Source: Piezodorus guildinii (Eukaryota; Arthropoda; Insecta; Hemiptera; Pentatomidae). From it: DNA of 64,000 nucleotides. Of the stretch, positions 21,105 through 33,300 are shown piece by piece. Below the pieces are notes generated by a model. The model worked only from the letters and a program-made list of their open reading frames with translations. It searched no databases and had not been told where the DNA came from. Both the position numbers and the translations under genes were made by a program. The DNA lies in contig CM041294.1 in the NCBI GenBank assembly GCA_023052935.1, positions 24,632,641-24,696,640 of the forward strand, written 5' to 3'. Numbering within the stretch: the stretch's first letter is position 1; each line of letters opens with the position of its first letter.

Positions 21105-24100
21105 CTATGAGCATTCAATAGCTTTTAATAATTTCAGTATTTTTTCATTTAAATGAAGTTTAGGCAATCGTTTTTCCAGACATTCAAAGTCTAACACTTC
21201 AATAGTATCTCTCTCACCACAACCCGTTGTTTTTCCAGCACTGAATTTTTCACCTATTTAAGTTTATTTAAATACATTGTAAATTAAAATATATCATAGT
21301 TATATAAAAAACATAATTAGTTACTCATACCATAAAATCTTTCTGAAAAAGAACATAAACCTAGCCATGTTTTAAAACATATTTGGTCTTCCTCTTCAAG
21401 ATCTATTATTTCTTTAAATGTTGTAGTATCTTTTTCGTCAAATTCATGTCCCATTACTTCCCCTAAAGCTTTGGTAACAACCTAAACATATTTTATAGTA
21501 CTTTAAATTGAAACTTATAAAGTAAATAACTTATTTTTTTATTTTTAAATACCTTTCCAATAATGATATTCTTATCGTCTTCTTTATATTTGTCAAAAAC
21601 ATGTCTATAAAGAAGCAAATTTGATTTTGAAAAATAAACATATTCTTTCAAGTACTGAAGTGGTTTCATTTCTAGATGATATAATAAAATTCATCAAATA
21701 ACTTGAATTCCAGCAGATTTATTAATTTTCCTCATAATTTAATATAATTTACCTCTAAGTATCCTTTTGTCGATTGGCAAATCAAATCTTGAGTCTGAAC
21801 GTTTATAGGTTCTTGGGTAACAAAGCCATTTTTCTGGTTCACAAGGAGGTACTTTTAAATCATCGTCTAATTTAACTTCATCACGAGGTAGAACTTCAGA
21901 GGCACCCAAAGCCTCTTGAAGAACTCTTTTCCACTAAAATGGAGATAATTTTAAGCATTTATTAAAATTATTTTAAGATTACTTGAGGTTCTAGAAAAAA
22001 AAAATCTTTGAAAGGGAATGATAAATTGATGTTCATAAATTAAATCTTGATTTTCGCAGTCAAAGTATGAGGAGGATAACGTTGCGTACTGGAAGAACAG
22101 ATACTTTGGTAAAATGAGTCAGAGTTTCAGGAGCTGTTTGAGAATTGAGATGAATTTTCAGTTGATATAAGAAATATAGTTAAAGTTAGGTGTAGGTCGA
22201 ACGTAACTCCAAGGTTTTTTTCAATGAGTTTTGGAACTGAATAGGAATTTATTTAAGGATAGTGAAGAAGGAAATTGACGGAGAGTTTTACACTGATGCC
22301 AGCCTTAGTTGTTGCTGGATTCAGGCTCAAATTGTTTTCTGAAGTTTTTAGTACTATTAGTATTATCCTGAAGATTGCAAAGCATTTTGGAAGAGTGAAA
22401 GGAAACGTATATTTGAGAGTCATCTGTTAAAAAAGATATGGGGTGGTGGATAAAATTTATGGCCACAAAACAGTTCAATATCGATAAGTACCGAACCTAA
22501 TACCTTCATTTGTAGTTGTAGAAGTACAGGTGGTGGTTGAAGTTTAAGAGTTTATTTATGTAGAAAGGAAACAAGTTTTGTGAGAGAAGGGATTCCTGGA
22601 TAAGACTTAGTGAGAGAAGTAGTGATGATAGGGGAGATTTGAGGAGAGTGGAGGGGTTAAGTGTGAAATCAGATTAAGGTACATAAGGAAAGATTTTGTA
22701 TTATATAGGGCTGTGTTGGTCAATGGTTTTGAGTGTCTTAGCATCCTTGATTTACATGGTGTTAGTTTGAATCTGGTCTGGGAGGATTTCGTGGTGGTCC
22801 AGCAGACCAAATCTTGACCTTCCAATTCTGTTTAGAATAGGCTGGATACCTGTAGGATAATCCATCCTTTTCTCCATAATTGTTGTAAGGAAGTACTTGA
22901 ACCTCAAAATAAATAAGTAAGATTTAATAAAAAAAAAGTCAAGGGTTTTCGAAAAATCATATACGACAAAATTTAAACAATACTGTAGCCTAATTTATTA
23001 AACTTTCAATAAACCTTGATACTTACTATCCTCCTAAATTGAGCTTCTATATCAGTAAGAGAAAGACTTCTCCTAAGGTGCCTCAATGTCTTGTTATCAA
23101 AGAGGTCTGACTCCATAAGAGGTGGAGTTGGGTGGGATGAAGCACATTTATTCATGGCTCTACTCTTCTCAATATCAAGTCATCACTTTCATAGTCAGTT
23201 CCGTCTGCTCTACATGTAGATACCTAGAAGTTATCTTCAATTTTTGTTCTTGCTTAATCGTAAATCAACAAATGAATGTTATCCCTTATATACTTTTAGC
23301 AATACCAATAAATACAATAAGACCACTTTTAAAAACATATTTATGAGTGATACAACATATTTTTAATGGCTATGACTGTAACTCCACAAGTGAAGAAAAT
23401 TTGGTTCATAATAATATTTTATGTATACTAAAAAGTACATTTGTAAAAATATTTACAAATGACCTGATTAGTTGCTCTTAATTAAAAAATACAAAATCAA
23501 ATTAATTGTATTTGATACTAATAATTTTTTGCCCATTAATTTAAACAAACATGTAACAAGTTTGTGATGGTCGTGTAGAATAAGTTGGATCATAGTTAAA
23601 ATCCTGAGTACCTGCTTTGGAAAAGTGTTTAATTTTATTGTAAATTAAAAGCTATCTTTAAGAAGTCATTGTCACGATTTAAACTTTAATTAAAATTTTA
23701 TAGTTTTAAATAAGAGTTTGTCTCTACTGGACATCCTTACTTTGAAGATTATGTTTGTTATTGAGAATTAAGATTTGTTAGTACATATACTATACTATCC
23801 TGGATTAAGGATGACTATTTTACTACATTCTATAATAGTATATTAATTATCTAGTTTTGGATGAAAAAAAATTAATAACAGAACATGAATGTTAATTTCA
23901 AATTGTTATTCCATATCATAAAACATATTATATATATTAAATAAAATACAAAATTTATAGACCCAAATCAAAAAATATGTGGAATCATACCAAAGTGTCA
24001 TGTGGTTCGATGAGATCTATAACTTCCTTTTCTCCTTTCTCAATTTCTAACATTAGCTTTTTCTTTTTTTTCCTAATTTTTCCTCTTCTCTTGACTACCT

Positions 24101-24973
24101 CAGATTTCCCTTCTTCTTCTTCAGCTTCACTCTATAAATATTTTATTTATTAATAAAAATCATAATTGGGCCCAATTGTTTATTTAAAAAAATAATTTAA
24201 TCAAAATACTCTTGATTCAGTAGGGACTTCATCCTGTGTACCAGGAGAAACTGAAGTTGGTTCAGCTTTCATATTGCGTCCACATAAGGAGCTAGGGCTT
24301 GGGGAAAAAGTTGATTGCATGCCTCCAGATGTTCTTCCCTACACAATCAAGTATCAAGTTTAGTCATGAATATTTATTCATAGTAGATAAGAAGTAATAT
24401 ACTTACTGTTTCTTGTGAGGTTGTTCTTCTTAAATTCAGTACCAATTGTGGTCGTGGTGGAGGCAAGATTTCGCTTTCTGGTGTAGTAATTGCTGTTTCT
24501 GAATCAATACTTTGTGCTCCATATTTGCATATTATATCTTCAATTATCTGACCCATCATCTCTGCTTCCCTTTCATCATCAATCTAATCATATAACAAAA
24601 AACAAATTTAAATGGTCAAGTTTTTGTATCGAGGACAGAAAGTAATTTTGCTAAATTTACTCTTTTTCTTTTAGTTTTTTCTATCACCATCTTTAGTTGA
24701 TCATTTTTTGTTGGATGGTTGCAGAATATAGAACAACCATGACGGAATGGATTTATCAAAGAAGAAAATGGCTTGATCGCCATTGGTGCTGGCTTAATAC
24801 AATCTTGAAATACAAGTCTCTGACTGGTCTATAGACAAATAGAAATATTTGTTGAAATAATATAAAAATGTATATATGGTACAAAATAATAGCTAAAATT
24901 GCACCTCTTTTGCAACAGATCTTGATGGAAGTTTTTTTGATGTTGGACTTCTCCTCAAATTTGAATCAACCAT
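21105..24973 (-). CDS. Conserved-looking 455-residue protein of unknown function
   Basis: Ten exons on the - strand join with consistent phases: 24973-24905, 24828-24661, 24583-24407, 24338-24210, 24131-23991, 23110-23027, 21933-21753, 21671-21553, 21481-21331 and 21253-21105. The start ATG opens MVDSNLRRSPTSKKLPSRSV. The N-terminal half is basic and probably disordered, ending with a highly charged segment in exon 5 (RRGKIRKKKKKLMLEIEKGE) that may be a nuclear-targeting or coiled region. The C-terminal 230 residues look folded: WKRVLQEALGASEVLP, EPEKWLCYPRTYKRSDSRFD, MKPLQYLKEYVYFSK, then FKTWLGLCSFSERFYG, which resembles a helix pair of EF-hand-like type without a clear calcium loop. No signal peptide or membrane segment. 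I do not recognise the family. The acceptor of exon 6 is the least certain border. Confidence 0.75.
21934..23026. repeat. Repeat-like intron of the unknown gene
   Basis: This 1.1 kb intron has higher GC than its flanks between about 22030 and 22880 and an old-element look, with fragmentary frames on the - strand such as 22825-22607. I could not match it to the SINE, LINE or repeat X families in this window. Confidence 0.3.
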
Positions 24974-25204
24974 TTCTTTATAATCGGTTTGAAATATAAT
25001 TTAAGATTGAATTTCAATTAACAACTGGCAGCTTTCCATTCATTTACTGTTATTGTTCATGGAAACTAACTTGATTGACCAAACAATCTGTTTAGTAACA
25101 GGGATGCACATCCCACAAGGGAGTGGTATATACCCAACTCCCTTACCATTAATACAATTATAAATGGATTATTAGGTCTACTCTCTCTGACCTAAGATAT
25201 TTTG

Positions 25205-25251
<47 letters not shown>

Positions 25252-27309
25252 GGGTCCTTTTTTTATTTTTATAAAGTATGTTATTTTTACTAAAATGAGC
25301 TTATAAAGTCATCAAACCACAAAAATAAAAATAAAAACAAAACAAATCCCTAATAAAAAATAGAAAACATGCATTATGGAGCTCTTTTATGAGCCTCCAT
25401 ACAATAATTCGGATATGCATCTGATTTAGTTTTCAGTTAATCCAATTGTAATTTAAATAGTCTATTTGGTTTATAAATTAATTTGAAAAATATTTACATG
25501 ATTTTTAATTTAAATGAATCGTTTTTTATTTTATATGTACTAATCATATATATTTATGTGTGTATGAATTGCACATTTTTATTATTGTAAAAATTTGTAC
25601 TAACTTCGTTAATAATACCAATCAATAAGAATATTTTAATTAATTTCTTTGCCTATGCAAAGTATTCCTTTTCTATAATTTTAATATTGTTATTTAAATC
25701 GCATTAAATATTATTCACGTACTGATACTTGCAGCAGTGCTGTATAAAGGTCAGTTACCGCTAAAAATTAGTTCTGATGGGACAGCAAATTAGGTAAATC
25801 AGGACAGGTGAGTTAATTTTGTAGCAATAATGTTTTTGTACTTATTAAATAATTTTAGATTACGTTTTTGACGTCATTTGAAATTGGTATTTAGTTAGTT
25901 TATTGCTGGTTGTATATATTTCCAAAACAAGTAAATGAACGAATTCACCAATGTGTGAAGTTATTTTTCGAAAATAAGAAATAATTGGTTTAATCTGAAA
26001 AAAATGTATGATATGAATAATCCTAAGGTGTTTTCATTAATCGCTCTTATATTTATCAAATATTTTACAGAGATATATATAATATTTTATGAGAAGATTT
26101 GATGATTATGATTATTTTTTATAATTAAATTATTCGAAAAATTCATCGTAAAACTCAACGTAGAACATTTTATACATATTTTTTTTTTTTGTGAACCAGC
26201 CACATAGGACCACGCAGATATCATGTTACATGTTCATTTCTTCTTCTCCATTATTCCTTCATTCTATCCGACATCCTTTTGTTTAAATAGGCTGCAAAGT
26301 ATAATTTAAAATTTATATATTATATATATCATTAAACAAAATTAGTCTTCTCTACGACAGCGACAAAACTAACGATAGTTTTAGCTGTAAGTTTAGTTGA
26401 CACTTTGGGAAGTTATTTGTGTTATAAAATTAAGCTATTTTTTTAAATTTAGACCAGCTTGGATCTACCTTATTAGCTGTTTTATCATTAGTACCGTAAA
26501 CATATTTGCCATTGTGAATGGACTAAAGTGGCAGAGATTAAAGGTATTACGGCCAATAGGCAAAGTTCTAGCTTCCGGTTGACATTTTTTCATGACAACC
26601 CTTCAGGAATTAAGAATAATTTGTTATTTAACTTTGTATACGTAGGTATGAAATGTTTAGTTATGTTATGAGAGTAGTAATTATTGAATTGATTAATGAT
26701 TTATTAAGATAGCAATAATTTAATCTTTAAAAGCACTTATTCATTAAGCTGACATAAATTTTCTTGGCTAAAGATTCCCAAAAGGATAAATAACATTTTC
26801 ATATTATTTTTATTACGAAATATAATCGTGAAAGTTTTTAAGTTATTTATTGTTTCTGGGTCTCAACTAATCTGAAAAGAAACGTATATTCATTAATTGA
26901 TATTTAAAATAGAAGCATTAAAATAATTGGTCGTGAAGGATATTACATTATTATTTAAACTATTAAAACAAACCTTATCAGAGTGTAGTTAGTAATGGGG
27001 GAAATTTGACATTTCTAGTTGGTAGCGTTGCGCTCCTCCCTCCTAAATGGGAAGGTTCAATGATAACCTTACTAACATTCAAAGTGAGAGCTGTCAAATC
27101 TGCCTTATTGAACTTTAAATTTTTAAAAACAAATTTATATTAGGATGCCTAACGATAAATGGGTTCTGAAAAACCTAAAAATAGTACCTTAAGACTTCTT
27201 ACCTTTTCTTTCCTTAGAAAAAATCACATAAATGAAGTAAATAAAGTTTTATAATTTTTCTTTCTTTCACTTCTTAAAGGAATCTTTAGTATCTTGTTAT
27301 TTTTTTTAG
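24974..27309. other. Divergent intergenic region between the unknown gene and the kinase
   Basis: It should contain the promoter of the - strand gene starting at 24973 and the 5' end of the kinase gene. A T homopolymer of about 38 bases lies at 25210-25247. A 61-codon frame at 26397-26582 has one hydrophobic segment (WIYLISCFIISTVNIFAIVN) after a possible acceptor, but nothing else supports it as a gene. Confidence 0.35.
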
Positions 27310-30300
27310 TTCTCAGTTGCAAGTCTTGCAAGTAAGTTTAGTGCACGATCGTTTGGTAGCTCTAGAACATTTTGGTCGACAAGTAGTGCTTCGAGACCAT
27401 GGTCCAGAGTTTCACGGAGGATGTTAGTAGTGGCTTATTTTAATTTAAATTATTTATTATATTTTATGTTTATTGTAAAAGCTGTGTTTTACCAGATGGA
27501 AGGACTCGACTCTAGAAAATTCTTACCAGTGCATCAAAACTGCTTGGCCTGTACCTATTATTGAAGCTTTATTTTTGCCTGAATTCAAGATTGACTTTGC
27601 TAAGAAGCATGATTTTGAGGTAAATATTTTAATATTTTTTTGATAATTGGTCTTTTTCTGCTGATTTTTAATGTTTTTTATGATTTGTTTTGAGGTGATT
27701 AATGTGATATCTCGAGGTGCCTTTGGAAAAGTATATCGTGTGATGAACAATGAATCTCAGGAATATTTTGCATTGAAAGTCCTAAGCAAATCAAAGGTAA
27801 GTTTTCTTAACTACTTCTAGAATATTTGTTTCTACCTTGAATAAGATCTTAGTCACTCTCCCACGTTATCCAAGGTCCCATAATTACTTTTGAAGATCAG
27901 ATTAAAAAACCAAACATTTCCTTAATTTTTTTTTGTTAAAGCAATGTATTAATTAAGTAAAGTTAACTTGAATTTTGGTGAAAATAATTAGAAAAAATTT
28001 AATAGTAATAAATAAATAAAATATAAGTTATCTAAATCGATATTTTTGCAATAAATATTCTGAATTTTTACCATATTATATCAACTGACTTACATTTTTA
28101 TTATTAATATATTAGAGCCAAAAAAAAACAAAAAAAAAACAGTGAAAAACTGTCCACTGTTCGATTATTATTGTGAAAATTGGTGTGTGGATCTTGAATT
28201 AGGGTGAAATTTAAGGAGTAGAATGACTGAGTAATAGGTCACTGGACTAATGGTCTCTGGGTTCTGGTCTCGAACCTAGTTGTGGTAGGATAATTATTTA
28301 TTATTTTATTTCAGCCTTGTGTTATACACTTCTAAGACATACCCAGGCTCTATAAAGTGGGTACTTAAATATTGGTAGAAAAAAATGTGGCAGTTGCGTT
28401 TGTTATTTCACACATTTTTATGTTAGTGAATTATAATAAATCTCAATTAGAATTTTCTGTTCATAGATTTTTTTTTCAAGGAACCCTCTAGTTCTTTGAA
28501 CGAATATTCTATAACCTAATTTGTTTACTCGCCGATTGAAAAATAATCAATGACATTGATTTTGCATTTTGTTGCTAAAATATTGGTTATAATGTTTTAG
28601 GTACTTAGGGACAATTATATCTCTCAAGTTAAAGATGAAGTCAAAATTCAATCGATGTGCGGGCACCATCCTTTTATTATTAGTAGTCCACAGTACTGGC
28701 AGAATAGAAGAAAGTTGTTTATAGGTAAACGAATGATAACTGATTATTAATAAAGTTTGTTATTGATGTTTCTTTGAAAAAAAAAATATATGGTTGTTTT
28801 ATTTTGTTTCAGTTAGTGAATATGTGGAAGGGGGTGATTTATTTGATCTCAGTGAAAAGTATGGTGCCCTTCCTGAAGAATTAGTTAAGATATATATTGC
28901 GGAATTAGGTTCTGCGTTGGGTAAGTATGCTAGCAGAATGCGTATCATTGGAAGGTTTAGTTTATTTATCTTTTAATTTATACGTGTTTGGCATTAATTT
29001 GATCAAAATTCATAAATCGGATATTTGCACTTGCATGAGCCTATCCTTAACAAAAAAAAAAGAAAAGAAAAAAAGTGTATATACAATATATTGTTTTCAT
29101 GTCAACATACATTTACATTTATTTTTCTTGTTTGTGCATTTTTATTAGAATTTATCTTTTATGTTATCTTCTTTGTTCAGGTTATTAGTTCAATTTTATT
29201 GTTTTCAATTATTATACTCTAAGACTGTTGTCTTAAGTCCACTTTTTGTTTCCTGCTGTATTATTCTAAAGGGACTTGTCCCAGAATAAATGAAGAATTA
29301 TTATTATTATTATTTATTATATATTAAGTTTAAAAATATATTTATTATATTCCAGAGTATTTGGTTCCAACTGTAGATTTTAATTATTGCTACGAACAAC
29401 AATATACTTAATAATTATAATGCTGTAAAATTCACCCTGACTGGGAAAAACAATAGATTATGGATTTATCTATCTATAATCTAAAGTTTTTCCTAGTCAG
29501 GTAGAAATTGAGTTTACAGACAGAAGGGGCGGATTGATGAAGTATAGAAGATAAAGAAAGAAAGAAATAATTTGTTAACAAAATTTATTATTAATCTTAT
29601 ATGTATGTACACTTATACATTGGAAAATTAGTGATTTTTTTGTTTAAAGCAACATAGCTCCTGAACGATAGGTGGTATTGACAAATATTATATTGCAAAA
29701 AATATTTTTCATTAAAGTTTCGATGAAGAAACTGTCAGAAATTTTTTTATTCTAGCAACACCAACAGAACTGTGTCTAAGTTGTCTCATTTTTTAAGGTG
29801 AAAAAATGTTACAAAACGTAACTTTTTTCATTCAACCAGCATAGCTCCTAAATGGTAGGTCCTTATAACAAATGCTATAAAACAACAAATATTTCCCATT
29901 ATATTTCTGATAAGGAAACTGTCAAAAGCAACACCAACTCATAAGGGTAAAAAAAACTTACTCAAAAAAGGACTATTGACTCCCAGCCAAAAGACAACTG
30001 ATTGTTGTGATATTCCTCACTCAATCGCTCCGAAGATTGCCCAAAATTTGGGCTGAAATGTTGGCATAATAAATTACGGTTACTTAATTGAAGTATTTCA
30101 ATGACTACACCTCCAACCAACATCTTATATTCTATCTACGGTAAATTGTCAATCTGTTCTTTCATCATTGAGAAAGAATAGGAATTAAATAAGTTTACAA
30201 AATTTTGGCAAATATAAACTACAAATTACGAAGTGTACGAAAAAAATAAATATTTAAAAAAAATACAAAAATATATACAGCAATAATAATTAAGGATAGA

Positions 30301-33300
30301 AAAACTAAAAAATTAACCTTAGTTTTTAATTTAAAGAATATATTACATAAAAATAAAAAATAAGATTAAATGGAATAGAAAGAAGTTTCATTATAATTTA
30401 TCAAAGTTATTTAATAAAATTAATGATTTAATTTACTTTGTTTTTATGTTTCCAGATTTTCTTCACAATGCTGGTGTTATATATAGAGACCTCAAAGCTG
30501 AAAATATTTTACTTGATTCAGATGGGCACGTTGTCCTAATAGATTTTGGTCTTTCAAAATGGTTGAAGTATGGGAACAGAACGAGTACACTGTGTGGAAC
30601 ATTACAGTATATGGGTAGGTTTTCACATTATCTTGACTGATTAATTTTAATATTTGATAAATGTAAAAAATAATCATTTTAATAGGTTATGTAGCTCATT
30701 GGGACTGTCTCTTATGTTTTTATTTTTCATATTGTTCTGAAAGTATTTATTCGATTAATTTAGTCTATTTTGACCTCATTAATGTTTTGAATAAATCTGG
30801 TGTGGGCAACCCACGACTTTCACTCACCTCAGTTGTTAAAATCAATTGAAGTACTATAAATTTAAAAATGTTTATTTAAATAAAAAGTTTATTTAGTTTC
30901 GCTGGAAACATATAATTTAGATTAAATAGTATAGAAATATCAAATTGTTACTTATAATTATCACTAATAATTGTACGCCCTATTTGTCACTTTACATTGC
31001 CTTTTACAGCTTTGTACATAAAATAATATTTTTCTAAAATATTCGAATGGTATATTATACATCTATGTTGCTGTTCTCATGTTCAGAAAACCAAAAATTC
31101 CATTAAATAAATATTTTTGCTCTTTTATCCTTTAGTTGATAATAGAATTCATTCAACTTTTATATTTAGCCGCTTTTTATCATTTTTAATAAGATGATAA
31201 GGTTAATTTTATAAAATATACAAAATTAAAGGTACTTTAGAGGAAGAAAATTTAAAATTTTGCCATTTAAGCCCTTTCAGACTATTTCAATCAGAATGAA
31301 ACCTATACGATATTGAAGTCCATTAAATATTAAATCGAAATGAGGAGTTCAATCAAAATCGTTATAGCCGTTTTTGAGAAAATCATTAAAAGGTGTAAAA
31401 TGCATGGGATTTTAAAAGTTACTGTAACATCTCTTGGTGCCTTGAACAATCTCAAAAGTCGTTGGGGCATGTAATCTGACCCTTAAAAATCTTGCTAGGA
31501 ACAATAGCGTTAGCATTGAATGGATACTTGGACACACTGCTTTCAGTGGTAATGAGACAACTGATGAACTAGCTAGGAAGGGCTCAGCAACAATTCCCAT
31601 TACACCAGAACCCCTTAGTTGGAATCAGTTTAAGTTCTGCCTTTAGGACTATTAAACAATCTTTTTAATCAAATTTAAACAACTCTGGTTAAATAAGAGA
31701 CTTAAAAACATACTTAAAGTTTTAGATAGTCCTAGCATTAGTAAATGTCTACTTAGTATGAGTAGGCCATGCTTAAAAACCATTACTGCTATTTACGCAG
31801 GACACGGAAAACTCTACTACCACATGTTCAAACTTGGTATCTCTAATACCCTTTTATGTAGACTATGTAGATAGGAATATGAAACATCTTTCCACATAAT
31901 CTGCTGCTGTGACAGGCTTTCAAAGTTGAGATTCACTCTATTTGGTGAAGTCCACTTAGAACACCCTGTGAACAACAAACTAGTCAATCCAAATAGCCTT
32001 CTGAAGTTTGCTATTGCAACAAAATTCATGTTCTAATAGCACCATTTTTGACTCTATGGCGAAGGGTCTATGGATCTGGTTGCGGTGCAATCCCTATGCC
32101 AGCTAAAAAAAAAAAAAAAAAAAAATAATAAATTAAAAAAAATACTGTAACATCCCGGGCTTATAAATGTATTAAATATGAAATCTGAGTTTTTTACCAC
32201 TTTTCATTTTTGTACTAGACTTACTTCGTACTAGGCATGGACACATAGACCTTTTTACGCGACTTGATTATTTGAACTCAGGGACCTCGCTCCGTTGAGA
32301 ACTGGAATTCAAAAATTTCCACGATCGCAATTCTTTCTCTTGCTATTTTTCAAGTATAGGTAGGTGAAAGTAAAAATAATTTTCTGTGAGGAACAATCCC
32401 ACATAAAAATCAAAATTACTTTACTTTGCGTTAGTCTATTGAGCTTACCTTTTCTTTCTCTTTGGGATACTGGGGTAAAATTACAGGAAGATGGACATCT
32501 CCAGGGTATACATACATACATACATATTCGGCGCAACAACCCGTTATCGAGTCTAGGCCTCCCCTAGCAGCCTCCGCCAGACGGCTCTGTCTTGTGCTGC
32601 AGCAGTCCAGTTCCTGATGTTGAGTAGGCTCCTTGCATCCATCCCTACACCATCCAGCCATCTTGTTTTGGGTCGCCCCACTCTCCTTGCTCGGTGCACC
32701 TCTTCTGTCAGTATCTTCTTTGGAATCTCAGAATCACTCATTCGAGCCACATGGCCGGCCCATCGGAGTCGTCCTAGCTTTATAATCTTAACGACATCAG
32801 CATCCTTAAAGATGTTGTAGAGCTCCCTGTTTTTTCTTTTCCTCCAGACTTCTCCTTCTCTTACTGCTCCGAATATTCTTCTGAGCACCTGTCTTTCGAA
32901 TATTAACAGCCTGTTCTCGTCCGCCTTAGTAGTTGCCCATGCCTCTGATCCATAGGTGAGCACTGGACGTACCAGGGTCTTGTAAAGATTAATTTTTGTA
33001 CTGGAGGAAAGGTTTTTGCTCCTAAAATGCTTGGATAGGCCGTGGAAGCATCTGTTTGCACTATTTATTCGTCTGCTGATATCCTGAGATACATCGTTCC
33101 TGGAATTAATTTCGGATCCTAGGTATACAAAAGTCTCCACTCTGTGGAACTTATAGGGGCCAATGTTCAGGAATGCAATATGGTCTCCACCACCACCCCC
33201 TACTCGCATATATTTAGTTTTATGCTCATTAACTGTGAGACCAAATTCTGCGGCAGCTGTTTCAAATGCAATGAATGCCTCCTTCAATGCCTTTTCTGAA

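Noticed and set aside
26397..26582. Small membrane protein gene
   Set aside because: Only one hydrophobic segment and a possible acceptor. No family match that I recognise and no supporting exons.
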